From Desulfurococcales archaeon (GTDB lineage Archaea; Thermoproteota; Thermoprotei_A; Sulfolobales; NBVN01): 5,459 nucleotides of DNA. Shown one piece after another: positions 1-5,459 of the stretch. The position numbers and the translations under genes were made by a program. The stretch lies in the NCBI GenBank assembly GCA_021163585.1, contig JAGGTW010000090.1:1-5459 (forward strand). The letters run 5' to 3'. Position 1 is the first letter of the stretch; every line of letters starts with the position of its first letter. The notes under the pieces were generated by a model, which was not told the DNA's origin, did no database searches, and saw only the letters and a list, made by a program, of their open reading frames with translations.

Positions 1-355
1 AAGGCAGCTTTCTGTATCTTATTGTGTGCTTACCCCTGTAGTAGAGGTCTCTTATTGTTGGGTACTCATTATTCACTAAGGTGTCGTATATTATGCTAGC
101 CATTAGAACTGTTTGCATAAACTTTTTCGCCTCTCCAGCGTTGAGGAATGACCTTCTAAGAGATTCATTCCCTATTCTCAGGATACCTTTTTCACGGTCA
201 AATATGGTATTAGCTAAAGTTCTTTTTCTTATAACCATTACTGGAGGGCTTCCCTTAAGTATCTGCTCGGCTATCTCGCCGAACTTTCTCCTAAGTATCT
301 TTAGAGCTTTCTCCCTCGCCTTCACATCTTTAGATGAAACATACGTGAGCGCCAT
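1..355 (-). CDS. top6A: DNA topoisomerase VI subunit A, N-terminal part (runs off left edge)
   Basis: This is the DNA-cleaving subunit of the type IIB topoisomerase, related to Spo11. In an A2B2 complex with Top6B it makes a two-strand break through a 5'-phosphotyrosyl link and passes a second duplex through it. The visible 118 codons begin the winged-helix (5Y-CAP) domain. The family signature TIRDLYYRGKHTI is at residues 100-112, with the tyrosine pair Y105/Y106. By comparison with Spo11 and Sulfolobus Top6A, Y106 is the expected catalytic tyrosine. The Toprim domain that binds Mg2+ lies beyond the left edge. The ATG at 355 was chosen because AAGGTG sits 6 nt upstream (367-362). A GTG at 364 is in frame and would add three residues, but it would lie inside that SD. 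The gene follows the top6B stop after 10 nt, so the subunits are probably co-transcribed and made together. Nothing in the visible part looks damaged. The identification is firm; only the N-terminal third or so can be judged. Confidence 0.95.
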   Translation of the reverse strand, partial: MALTYVSSKDVKAREKALKILRRKFGEIAEQILKGSPPVMVIRKRTLANTIFDREKGILRIGNESLRRSFLNAGEAKKFMQTVLMASIIYDTLVNNEYPTIRDLYYRGKHTIRYRKLP

Positions 356-361
356 ACCAGA

Positions 362-367
362 CACCTT
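362..367 (-). promoter_or_regulatory. Ribosome binding site of top6A
   Basis: The minus strand reads AAGGTG with a 6-nt spacer before the ATG at 355. The motif overlaps the last bases of the top6B stop codon, so terminating ribosomes would be close to the top6A start. It favours ATG 355 over the in-frame GTG at 364. Confidence 0.6.
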
Positions 368-1961
368 ACTCGATGCTTACAACCACTTCATTCACTGACT
401 TTATTTTGAAAGCCTTTAGTTTTTGATTAAGTAGCTTAAGTAATCTTGATTCTATGTTATCAGGATTTATACTGTCAACTATTTTTGCTAAGGCTTGAGC
501 GACTTCAGGGATGTACTTGGCTATGGTTACGGCCTTCTCCGCCTCCTCAATTTCCTTTCTCTTTTTAGATAAGTAGAGCTTGAGTCTCCTAGCTACCTCA
601 CGTATGGCCGATATTATCTCCTTCTCTATCTCAGGTACGTCAGCTATAGATTCCTTTCCAACGCCCTTATACGGTATCTTAGTGCTACATATGTGCACTA
701 ACACCACGAGTGGTGCTGGAAATGATACACCATAATATCCCCAGTCGATCTCTTCATTAACTATCTTGAATGACACATCTGATCCTTCATCATACAGCAG
801 AGGGATCTTATTTGCATACCTAAGTAGCTGCGGCTTTTCCGAGGCTTTTATGCCGCCACCATAAGCTAATCCTACTTCAACTACGAAGGCATGTCCCTCA
901 TAAACGGAAGGCTTCCTGGTTACGGCAGCCACAAATTCAGGACGTAATATCGCATTGAGTCCCGTCTCAATTATTTCCTCACCAAGATATGACAGGTGAT
1001 AAGCTCTCGGAGGTTTTATGTCTCTCATTTTCTTTATGGTTCTCACCAGTCTGTCGACATCCTCCAAAGTGAGTCTGTGTGGGTTAGCTGTTGGTGGAAG
1101 CCCTGCATTATTCAAGATATTGCGTGCTGTCACCTCACCGACACACTGAAACTCTCTAATAAGAAAATCGAAAAGGTTCTCAGCAGTAGTTAATTGCAAC
1201 ATCATCTTCATCATCTCTAGGTCTACGCCGTAAGGGTGCGGCTTAACCTCACGTGGCGGCGAAGGCATCTTAGTTGTTGACCTTTCAAAATACACTATGT
1301 TTCCATCGGGGTCGCTGAATACGAGCTCGGCATATGGAGCGATAACAGCCGTTCGTCTGAGGTATTCGTAGATCTTTGATTTAGACCTGCTCCAGTCACC
1401 TTCCAGGTAAACCTTAACTATGGTTCCGTGCCAACTATTTGTCTTGCTGTAGTAGCCTCTTTCCAGAATTATTGGTTTGTTGTTTTTGATGTCGATCCTT
1501 ATTTTAAAGTAGTATATTCTTCTAGAATTTATTGGAGCAGATATGACCTCGACAGGCTTTCCTGTAGTTACTTGACCATAGAGAACAGCCATTTTAGCGC
1601 CTAGTCCGAACATGCCTCGTGTTTGCCTTAAAACGTACTTACTACTGTATAAAAGTTGCCCGAACGCTGAGGGTATGTGGCCTGGAGGTATACCTATGCC
1701 GTTATCCTCAACAGTAACACTGAATACGTTATCTCTCTCGTTGTCCCTATCCCTCTTAATGCTCACCTTAATGATCGGTAGTATTCCGTGGGCGTCTGTG
1801 GCGTCGAGAGCGTTCTCAACCAGCTCCCTCACAGTCTGGTAGAGGGCTCGCGATGGATTTGAAAAGCCAGCTATTTCTTTATTTCGATAAAAGAATTCTG
1901 ATGGCGTCAGGCTCGTAAACTTCTCTATAGTTACTGCTGCAGTCACCCCCTCACCACCCAC
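366..1961 (-). CDS. top6B: DNA topoisomerase VI subunit B (GHKL ATPase)
   Basis: This is the ATP-dependent clamp subunit of Topo VI. ATP-driven dimerisation of two B subunits captures the transported DNA and drives strand passage by Top6A. At 531 aa it matches the usual length of crenarchaeal Top6B. The GHKL domain shows the N box RELVENALDA (45-54; E46 is the expected general base, N50 the Mg ligand), the G1 box EDNGIG (85-90) and the G2 box GMFGLG (116-121). An H2TH region follows at about 250-315 (VGEVTARNIL, 274-283). The transducer domain includes PEFVAAVTRKP (341-351) and the lysine-rich switch loop YKGVGKE (431-437), which should contact the gamma-phosphate. The charged C-terminal helix includes SKKRKEIEEAEK. 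The start is a GTG at 1961 with no SD before it but a TATA-like box about 24 nt upstream, which suggests a leaderless message. A second in-frame GTG at 1946 is possible. Homologous sequence is recognisable from about residue 13. The product is near certain; the exact start is less so. Confidence 0.96.
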   Translation of the reverse strand: MGGEGVTAAVTIEKFTSLTPSEFFYRNKEIAGFSNPSRALYQTVRELVENALDATDAHGILPIIKVSIKRDRDNERDNVFSVTVEDNGIGIPPGHIPSAFGQLLYSSKYVLRQTRGMFGLGAKMAVLYGQVTTGKPVEVISAPINSRRIYYFKIRIDIKNNKPIILERGYYSKTNSWHGTIVKVYLEGDWSRSKSKIYEYLRRTAVIAPYAELVFSDPDGNIVYFERSTTKMPSPPREVKPHPYGVDLEMMKMMLQLTTAENLFDFLIREFQCVGEVTARNILNNAGLPPTANPHRLTLEDVDRLVRTIKKMRDIKPPRAYHLSYLGEEIIETGLNAILRPEFVAAVTRKPSVYEGHAFVVEVGLAYGGGIKASEKPQLLRYANKIPLLYDEGSDVSFKIVNEEIDWGYYGVSFPAPLVVLVHICSTKIPYKGVGKESIADVPEIEKEIISAIREVARRLKLYLSKKRKEIEEAEKAVTIAKYIPEVAQALAKIVDSINPDNIESRLLKLLNQKLKAFKIKSVNEVVVSIE

Positions 1962-2075
1962 ACTCTTTAATCCAAAAATACTTTTAAGCCCTCATCACTT
2001 ATGGTGCGAACTCCATGAGCAGGTAATGTACAAGAACACCCTCATGCAGGTCAGTACCTTAATCAAGGGTAAAAT
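1962..2075. other. Spacer between dys and top6B with an imperfect direct repeat
   Basis: This is the only sizeable gap inside the minus-strand block. Besides the TATA-like box it holds an imperfect direct repeat on the plus strand, ATGAGCAGGTAATGTAC (2015-2031) and ATGCAGGTCAGTAC (2044-2057). The repeats share ATG, CAGGT and GTAC in order, and the second copy lacks three bases. They lie upstream of the top6B box, where a regulator could bind, but the similarity is short and could be chance. A clear dys terminator is not visible; there is only a T4 run at 2071-2074 on the minus strand (antisense of AAAA) and a T5 run near 1975-1979. No credible gene is present. Confidence 0.35.
1981..1988 (-). 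promoter_or_regulatory. Putative TATA box of the top6B-top6A unit
   Basis: The minus strand reads CTTAAAAG, close to the crenarchaeal box A pattern. Its centre is about 24 nt before the GTG at 1961, so with the usual archaeal spacing transcription would start at or very near the start codon. No SD lies between the two, which fits a leaderless first gene. The assignment is by position and motif only; an upstream BRE is not obvious. Confidence 0.5.
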
Positions 2076-3026
2076 CTAGTCGAGGGTGTCTTCAAGTGCG
2101 TCTACTATGTATGTTGCTAGCATAGGTAATATGACTGTTACATCGCCATAGACTGTTACATGTTTGGCTGTAGATTTCACCTTTCCCCATGATATAGCTT
2201 CTCTTGTCTTAGCCCCGCTGAGGCTGCCGTCCCATTCCATTGCTGTCGTTACATATACAGCGTAATCTAGACCTCCCTTAAATTGATTCCACCATATGGT
2301 ATGGTGCTTGCTTATACCGCCTCCTAGTATGAGTGCAGTACTGCTCTTAGAGGTAAATATTATGTCTGCAAGTTTCTTCATGTCGTTGAGTATGTCCAGT
2401 TCGAAACCAGTAAACTGTGAGTATACATACAGGTCCGTACCGAAAGCACCGTCAACAATACCTGGAACAAAGACCTTTGCGCCAGATCTGTAGGCAGCCC
2501 CAAGTACGGAGTTTTCATCACTAGCTAACCTCCTGCCTACTTCCTGGCAGACCTCACTTACGCTCCACCTCTTCTTGGCCCTTACTAACTCATTAACTAA
2601 GGACTTGGTGAAATCCTCAATTATTTTTCCGTAATGTTCGATAGGTATGAAGATATTGCCTAATCTGTGATAGCCATGTTCTTTTAGTTTAATATCGTCA
2701 GCCTCAAAAACACCCTTAAGATAGGTTCCTCCCAAGGAGCGCGCTATGTCATGGTCTAGTGCGCCGCAGGTAGTTATTATTACATTAAAGTAGCCCCTGT
2801 CAATTAGTTGAGCAATGACCCCCCTAATGCCTGTTGAGATCAGATTTCCCGTAAATGCTAGGAATTTAGTGTCCGAGTTCTTAATGCCCTCAACTAGGAT
2901 ATTGGCAGCTCGATGAAGTGATGCTGCGGTAAAGCCGTGTATTTCGCCATATAACTTTATCAGGTCCACAATACGCATATTCTTACTTACCCTTACGTCT
3001 CTGACAGGCTCGAACTCAAAGCTCAT
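2076..3026 (-). CDS. dys: Deoxyhypusine synthase
   Basis: This NAD-dependent enzyme transfers the aminobutyl group of spermidine to one lysine of translation factor aIF5A, the first step of hypusine formation. At 316 aa it has normal archaeal length. The Rossmann-type nucleotide-binding region shows FTGNLISTGIRGVI (58-71) and TTCGALDHD (85-93). The active-site region includes GGGISKHH (235-242, with the conserved histidine pair), EWDGSLSGAK (264-273) and AISWGKV (277-283). K282 corresponds to the lysine that forms the enzyme-substrate imine (K329 in the human enzyme). All expected key residues are present. The ATG start shares one base with the hisS stop (TAATG), and a GAGGTG lies 8 nt upstream inside the last codons of hisS, so translation is probably coupled. 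The aIF5A substrate gene is not in this window. Confidence 0.96.
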   Translation of the reverse strand: MSFEFEPVRDVRVSKNMRIVDLIKLYGEIHGFTAASLHRAANILVEGIKNSDTKFLAFTGNLISTGIRGVIAQLIDRGYFNVIITTCGALDHDIARSLGGTYLKGVFEADDIKLKEHGYHRLGNIFIPIEHYGKIIEDFTKSLVNELVRAKKRWSVSEVCQEVGRRLASDENSVLGAAYRSGAKVFVPGIVDGAFGTDLYVYSQFTGFELDILNDMKKLADIIFTSKSSTALILGGGISKHHTIWWNQFKGGLDYAVYVTTAMEWDGSLSGAKTREAISWGKVKSTAKHVTVYGDVTVILPMLATYIVDALEDTLD

Positions 3027-4294
3027 TAAGGTAGCACCTCAAGGGAGTCTAGCTCTGTTGTTACCTGTTCCTTGGTGCTTAAGTTCTTGATGGTTAGTTT
3101 GCCTTCACTGAATTCCTTCTCACCTATTATGACAACGTAGTCGTAGCCTCTTCTTGACGCCTGACCTATTAGGTCGCTGAGTTTAACTATAGGGGCATGT
3201 CTAACATCAACAATGGTATTCATAGACCTCAGCTTTGAGGCAGCCCTATCAATGTAGGCGAAGTCATCAATAGATGCTATGAGCATGCACTTCTTTAACG
3301 CCCTCCCTACCTTGACTCCAGCCTCTTTTAAAGCTAGGTAAGTTCTATCTATCCCTATAGAAAAGCCTGTTCCTGGGGTTTTAGGTCCTCCATACAGCGA
3401 TATGAGTGTATCGTATCTGCCTCCACCGCCTATACTGACATTAATGTATGGCGTCATAACCTCGAATATGAACCCAGTGTAGTAAGCAAGCCCTCTCGCA
3501 AACCCTAAGTCGACATACGCTCTAATTCCTAATTTCTTAGTTGCTTCAAGTATTTTGGATAGCTTGTTGACGGATTCCTTTATTTTACCATTAAATTTCA
3601 TGGACTTACTGAATTCAAGTAGCTTTACTGGGTCTTCAGCTCTGAAGGAAATTAGTTCGTCGATGAATGACTTGTCAGCACTCGGGTACTCGCTAAGGAT
3701 CTTGTAGACCTCATCAACTAACTTCTTATCTAGGTAGTGTATGATCTCGTCTTGAACTTTTTCAGGGATCCCCCACCCACTAAGTAGCGTTCTTAGTATG
3801 TCAACGCTTCCTAACTTTATTGTGTAATCTCTTAAACCGATCTCGGAGTAGTAATCCCTAAGTAGCATCAGTTGCTCTAAGTCGGAATATATGCTTGAGT
3901 CACCTATATACTCGGTGCCAGCCTGAATAAATTCTCTGTACCTAGCGAACTGAGGCTCTTCATACCTGAAAGCTGACCCTATGTAATATACCTTAATTGG
4001 TTTAGGCTCGGCTCTGAAGTATTTGAGGTATATTCTGGCTATACTTGCTGTGAACTCAGGTCTCAGACACACTTCACGGCCTGCCTTATCTGAGAAGACG
4101 TACATGGACTTACTTATTTCGGGCCCTGACTTGATGGCAAAGAGCTTAAATAGCTCTACAGTGGGGGGTATGATGTATCTGTACCCATATAGCTCAGCTA
4201 AACTCTGAAAAGCGTGTAGGAGAGTGTTTATTCCTTCAGAGTCTGGGGGGAGTATGTCACGCATACCCCTAACAGGTTCTAGTTGAATACTCAC
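3026..4294 (-). CDS. hisS: Histidyl-tRNA synthetase (class II)
   Basis: This enzyme charges tRNA-His with histidine. At 422 aa it is a typical compact archaeal/bacterial HisRS. The N-terminal PVRGMRDILPP (7-17) opens the class II core, and motif 1 lies near 41-53. LRPEFTASIAR (77-87) follows. Motif 2 is FRYEEPQFARYREFIQAG (109-126), with R110 placed to contact ATP. The histidine-specific loops are ARGLAYYTG (266-274, R267 being the HisRS-specific catalytic arginine) and GGGGRYD (289-295). Motif 3 is GFSIGIDR (310-317, R317). Residues from about 335 form the HGTP anticodon-binding domain (DVRHAP, DYVVIIG). An inserted helical region at about 170-250 lies between motif 2 and the histidine loops, as in the family. 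In the second histidine motif, Ala269 replaces the Asp of bacterial RGLDYY. The start is a GTG whose GTGA overlaps the endA stop. AGGGGTG lies 8 nt upstream. Confidence 0.96.
   Translation of the reverse strand: MSIQLEPVRGMRDILPPDSEGINTLLHAFQSLAELYGYRYIIPPTVELFKLFAIKSGPEISKSMYVFSDKAGREVCLRPEFTASIARIYLKYFRAEPKPIKVYYIGSAFRYEEPQFARYREFIQAGTEYIGDSSIYSDLEQLMLLRDYYSEIGLRDYTIKLGSVDILRTLLSGWGIPEKVQDEIIHYLDKKLVDEVYKILSEYPSADKSFIDELISFRAEDPVKLLEFSKSMKFNGKIKESVNKLSKILEATKKLGIRAYVDLGFARGLAYYTGFIFEVMTPYINVSIGGGGRYDTLISLYGGPKTPGTGFSIGIDRTYLALKEAGVKVGRALKKCMLIASIDDFAYIDRAASKLRSMNTIVDVRHAPIVKLSDLIGQASRRGYDYVVIIGEKEFSEGKLTIKNLSTKEQVTTELDSLEVLP
3035..3040 (-). promoter_or_regulatory. Ribosome binding site of dys
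   Basis: The minus strand reads GAGGTG, 8 nt before the dys ATG. It is made from the Glu-Val codons in the last residues of HisRS (EVLP), so the SD is embedded in the upstream coding sequence. This supports the chosen start and translational coupling. Confidence 0.7.
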
Positions 4295-4812
4295 TTTGAC
4301 AGCACCCCTGCTATATCTTCTATTCTTAAGGTGTGCATGGTGTAGTACGTTACATCACCGTGGGCATCGACGACAGCTATGACAGGTTGGTATCCCTTAC
4401 TCAGTGAGGTTTTAACCCACTCCACTAGCTCATTAGCGGTAATAGGTGAGTTCTCCTCTGTCACGAAAACCATCATTTTCCTACTGCCCCACTCATAAAT
4501 CAGAGTATTTTGTGAAAAACCTGATCTTGTCCTCCTACCCCGGTTTCTCAGATCTGTTAAGACAGTAAACTTTATCCAATCGTACTTACTTCTCGAGTAC
4601 TTAGCGAATAATTTCTTAAGGTCAAGCGTCTCCTCGCCGTCTTTGACGCAGGCTAAGTTCTTGAAAATTACGTATGCTAGTTCCGCGATGTCGAGCATGT
4701 AAGCCTTGTGTACTTTGGAGTATGTCCCTAGTCCAAGCTTACTAACTAAGTCACTGCTTCCCGATATGGCAAGTCTGCCATCTATTTCACCAACTACTAC
4801 TAGCTCCTCCAT
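4291..4812 (-). CDS. endA: tRNA-splicing endonuclease family protein, probably the structural (non-catalytic) subunit
   Basis: The family cuts introns from archaeal pre-tRNA at bulge-helix-bulge sites. At 173 aa it has the size of one archaeal subunit: an N-terminal domain (about 1-70, with AYMLDIAELAYVIF at 37-50) and a C-terminal nuclease-like domain (about 77-173). The latter shows VLTDLRNRGRRTRSGF (84-99), VIAVVDAHGDVTYY (144-157) and a tyrosine, Y106, in LIYEW, where the family has its catalytic Tyr. The catalytic His, normally just after this in an H-x-x-x-hydrophobic strand, is missing: the segment reads GSRKMMVFV (109-117). The catalytic Lys, usually 4-5 residues before the AVVD strand, also appears lost, with Tyr/Gln there and the nearest lysine (K139) out of register. 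I therefore infer the beta subunit of a crenarchaeal alpha2-beta2 enzyme, with the catalytic partner encoded elsewhere. This is alignment by eye. The gene opens the operon; its ATG has little or no leader and no upstream SD. hisS overlaps it by 4 nt. Confidence 0.85.
   Translation of the reverse strand: MEELVVVGEIDGRLAISGSSDLVSKLGLGTYSKVHKAYMLDIAELAYVIFKNLACVKDGEETLDLKKLFAKYSRSKYDWIKFTVLTDLRNRGRRTRSGFSQNTLIYEWGSRKMMVFVTEENSPITANELVEWVKTSLSKGYQPVIAVVDAHGDVTYYTMHTLRIEDIAGVLSK
4303..4309 (-). promoter_or_regulatory. Ribosome binding site of hisS
   Basis: The minus strand reads AGGGGTG with an 8-nt spacer to the GTG start at 4294. It lies within the last codons of the endA-like gene. This decides for GTG 4294 as the start and gives the same SD-to-start spacing as dys. 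Confidence 0.6.
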
Positions 4813-4870
4813 AATCCCTTGCCTTTACCTAAGATTAACCTAAATAAACTTTCTTTATGATTACTAAGAG
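4813..4870. promoter_or_regulatory. Divergent promoter region between the endA-hisS-dys operon and mtnA
   Basis: This AT-rich gap separates two genes read outward. TAAATAAA at 4841-4848 is the best TATA-like element. Read leftward (TTTATTTA), its centre is about 33 nt before the endA ATG, giving a leader of only a few nucleotides. Read rightward, it is about 26 nt before GTG 4871 and 35 nt before TTG 4880. The same eight bases may therefore serve both directions. A second candidate for mtnA is CTTTATG (4853-4859), which would start transcription at about 4882, next to the TTG. No inverted repeat typical of an operator stands out. Confidence 0.5.
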
Positions 4871-4873
4871 GTG
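4868..4873 (+). promoter_or_regulatory. Ribosome binding site of mtnA
   Basis: GAGGTG lies 6 nt before the TTG at 4880, the same core and spacing type seen at the other SD sites in this window. It is the main reason for choosing TTG as the start. It is useful only if transcription begins upstream of about 4868; if it begins later, the message would be leaderless and this match would be chance. Confidence 0.5.
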
Positions 4874-4879
4874 CTGATT

Positions 4880-5459
4880 TTGATTAAGCAGGCATTCAAA
4901 ACTGTTGAGTGGCTGGATGGCAGACTCAGGTGGTTGAACACCCTCAAGCTTCCATATAGAGAAGAATATGTAGAGTCTAGTGACTACGAGAGGGTAGCGG
5001 AAGCAATTGAGAGAATGGAGATAAGAGGGGCCCCAGCAATAGGGGTTGCGGCCGCGTTTGCCGTTGCGTTAGCAGCCCTCAGCTTTAGGGGGAATAGTGT
5101 TGAAGACCTGAGGAACTATGTGATCAAAGCAATAGAAAGGTTAAGGCGGACCCGCCCAACGGCAGTTAATTTGTTCTGGGCTCTGAATAGGGTCGAGAAC
5201 GTGCTGCGGAAGGGTGACGATGTTGAGGCGGTTAAGTCAGCAATAATTGATGAAGCTATGAAGATATACAGAGAGGACTTGGAAGTAAACATGAAGATCG
5301 GTGAGGTAGGAAGCAAAGTTATAGATGATGGTGACACGATCTTGACGCACTGTAATGCTGGCGCACTCGCTACTGCAGGCTTTGGAACAGCATTAGGTGT
5401 TGTAAGAGCAGCTTGGTACTCAGGTAAGCGTATTCGGGTAATAGCTACAGAAACAAGAC
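4880..5459 (+). CDS. mtnA: S-methyl-5-thioribose-1-phosphate isomerase, N-terminal part (runs off right edge)
   Basis: MtnA converts 5-methylthioribose-1-phosphate to methylthioribulose-1-phosphate in methionine salvage, which recycles methylthioadenosine left by polyamine synthesis. The 193 visible codons show the family's hallmarks: TVEW near the N terminus (8-11), LKLPYREEYV (22-31), IRGAPAIGVAAAFAVALA (48-65, the phosphate/sugar-binding stretch), RPTAVNLFWAL (92-102) and ILTHCNAGALATAGFGTALG (154-173), where C158 is the expected catalytic cysteine. The sequence ends at the ATETR motif; the catalytic Asp lies beyond the edge. These motifs fit MtnA better than eIF2B subunits or ribose-1,5-bisphosphate isomerase, which belong to the same fold family. 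The frame is open back to 4868 after a TAA at 4865-4867 and contains no ATG near the front. TTG 4880 is preferred because GAGGTG is 6 nt upstream; GTG 4871 is the alternative. Confidence 0.93.
   Translation, partial: MIKQAFKTVEWLDGRLRWLNTLKLPYREEYVESSDYERVAEAIERMEIRGAPAIGVAAAFAVALAALSFRGNSVEDLRNYVIKAIERLRRTRPTAVNLFWALNRVENVLRKGDDVEAVKSAIIDEAMKIYREDLEVNMKIGEVGSKVIDDGDTILTHCNAGALATAGFGTALGVVRAAWYSGKRIRVIATETR

Noticed and set aside
81..398. Open frame on the plus strand opposite top6A, with several hydrophobic stretches
   Set aside because: It is the antisense shadow of a well-supported topoisomerase gene. It has no SD or promoter, and its hydrophobicity comes from complementing charged helices.
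1612..1842. Open frame on the plus strand with a run of Ser-Leu repeats, resembling a membrane segment
   Set aside because: It is antisense to the Asp/Arg/Asn-rich loop of Top6B (residues 70-79). The repeat is the complement of that loop, and the GHKL motifs confirm the minus-strand frame.
1995..2045. A 16-codon open frame on the minus strand (ATG 2045 to TGA 1995) between dys and top6B
   Set aside because: It is very short, has only a weak AAGGT about 11 nt upstream, contains residues with no recognisable pattern, and overlaps the direct repeat. It is not distinguishable from chance.
1992..2054. Possible C/D-box sRNA on the minus strand: GTGATGA (1998-1992) and CTGA (2054-2051)
   Set aside because: The boxes are in the wrong order for one RNA (CTGA precedes GTGATGA), and no CTGA follows GTGATGA at a suitable distance. 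No terminal stem is visible.
2062..2075. Terminator after dys
   Set aside because: Only a T4 run on the minus strand directly follows the stop. Archaeal terminators usually need longer or repeated T tracts, so read-through into top6B cannot be excluded.
5027..5055. GC-rich palindromes GGGGCCCC and GCGGCCGC in otherwise moderate-GC DNA
   Set aside because: They are codons of the conserved RGAPAIGVAAA segment of MtnA. Protein conservation explains them, and there is no sign of a regulatory site or insertion.
5116..5337. Open frame on the minus strand inside mtnA
   Set aside because: The plus-strand frame carries the conserved MtnA motifs throughout this interval, so the minus-strand frame is a shadow.

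Overview
The window looks like chromosomal DNA of an archaeon, most likely a crenarchaeote (Thermoproteota) and probably a thermophile. The evidence is the gene content: both subunits of DNA topoisomerase VI, an archaeal/eukaryotic deoxyhypusine synthase, a compact archaeal HisRS and a tRNA-splicing endonuclease family protein that appears to have lost its catalytic residues. That last feature is expected where the enzyme is a two-subunit heterotetramer, as in Crenarchaeota. Arginine codons are mostly AGA/AGG, start codons include GTG and probably TTG, and the Shine-Dalgarno cores are GGTG. I cannot name a genus from sequence alone.

Layout. Five genes lie on the minus strand and are read from right to left: an endA-like splicing endonuclease subunit (4812-4291), hisS (4294-3026), dys (3026-2076), top6B (1961-366) and top6A (355 to beyond the left edge). 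The first three are joined by stop/start overlaps of 4 nt and 1 nt and look like one translationally coupled operon. A 113-nt spacer separates dys from top6B. It carries a TATA-like box placed so that the top6B transcript would be leaderless or nearly so. top6B and top6A are 10 nt apart and form a second unit, which may also receive read-through from dys. On the right, mtnA (methylthioribose-1-phosphate isomerase) runs on the plus strand off the window edge. It diverges from endA across a short AT-rich promoter region.

Function. The minus-strand block groups information-processing jobs: tRNA intron removal, histidine charging of tRNA, hypusination of translation factor aIF5A, and DNA unlinking and supercoil relaxation by Topo VI. 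mtnA belongs to methionine salvage. It recycles the methylthioadenosine made when spermidine is synthesised, and spermidine is the substrate of Dys, so the divergent pair has a possible metabolic link through polyamines (inference).

I found no mobile element, CRISPR array, tRNA or rRNA gene, nor any convincing undescribed system. The points most worth a second look are the apparently non-catalytic splicing endonuclease subunit, the shared AT element between endA and mtnA, the leaderless-type start of top6B, and a small imperfect direct repeat in the dys-top6B spacer. No stretch longer than 300 bases lacks a gene.
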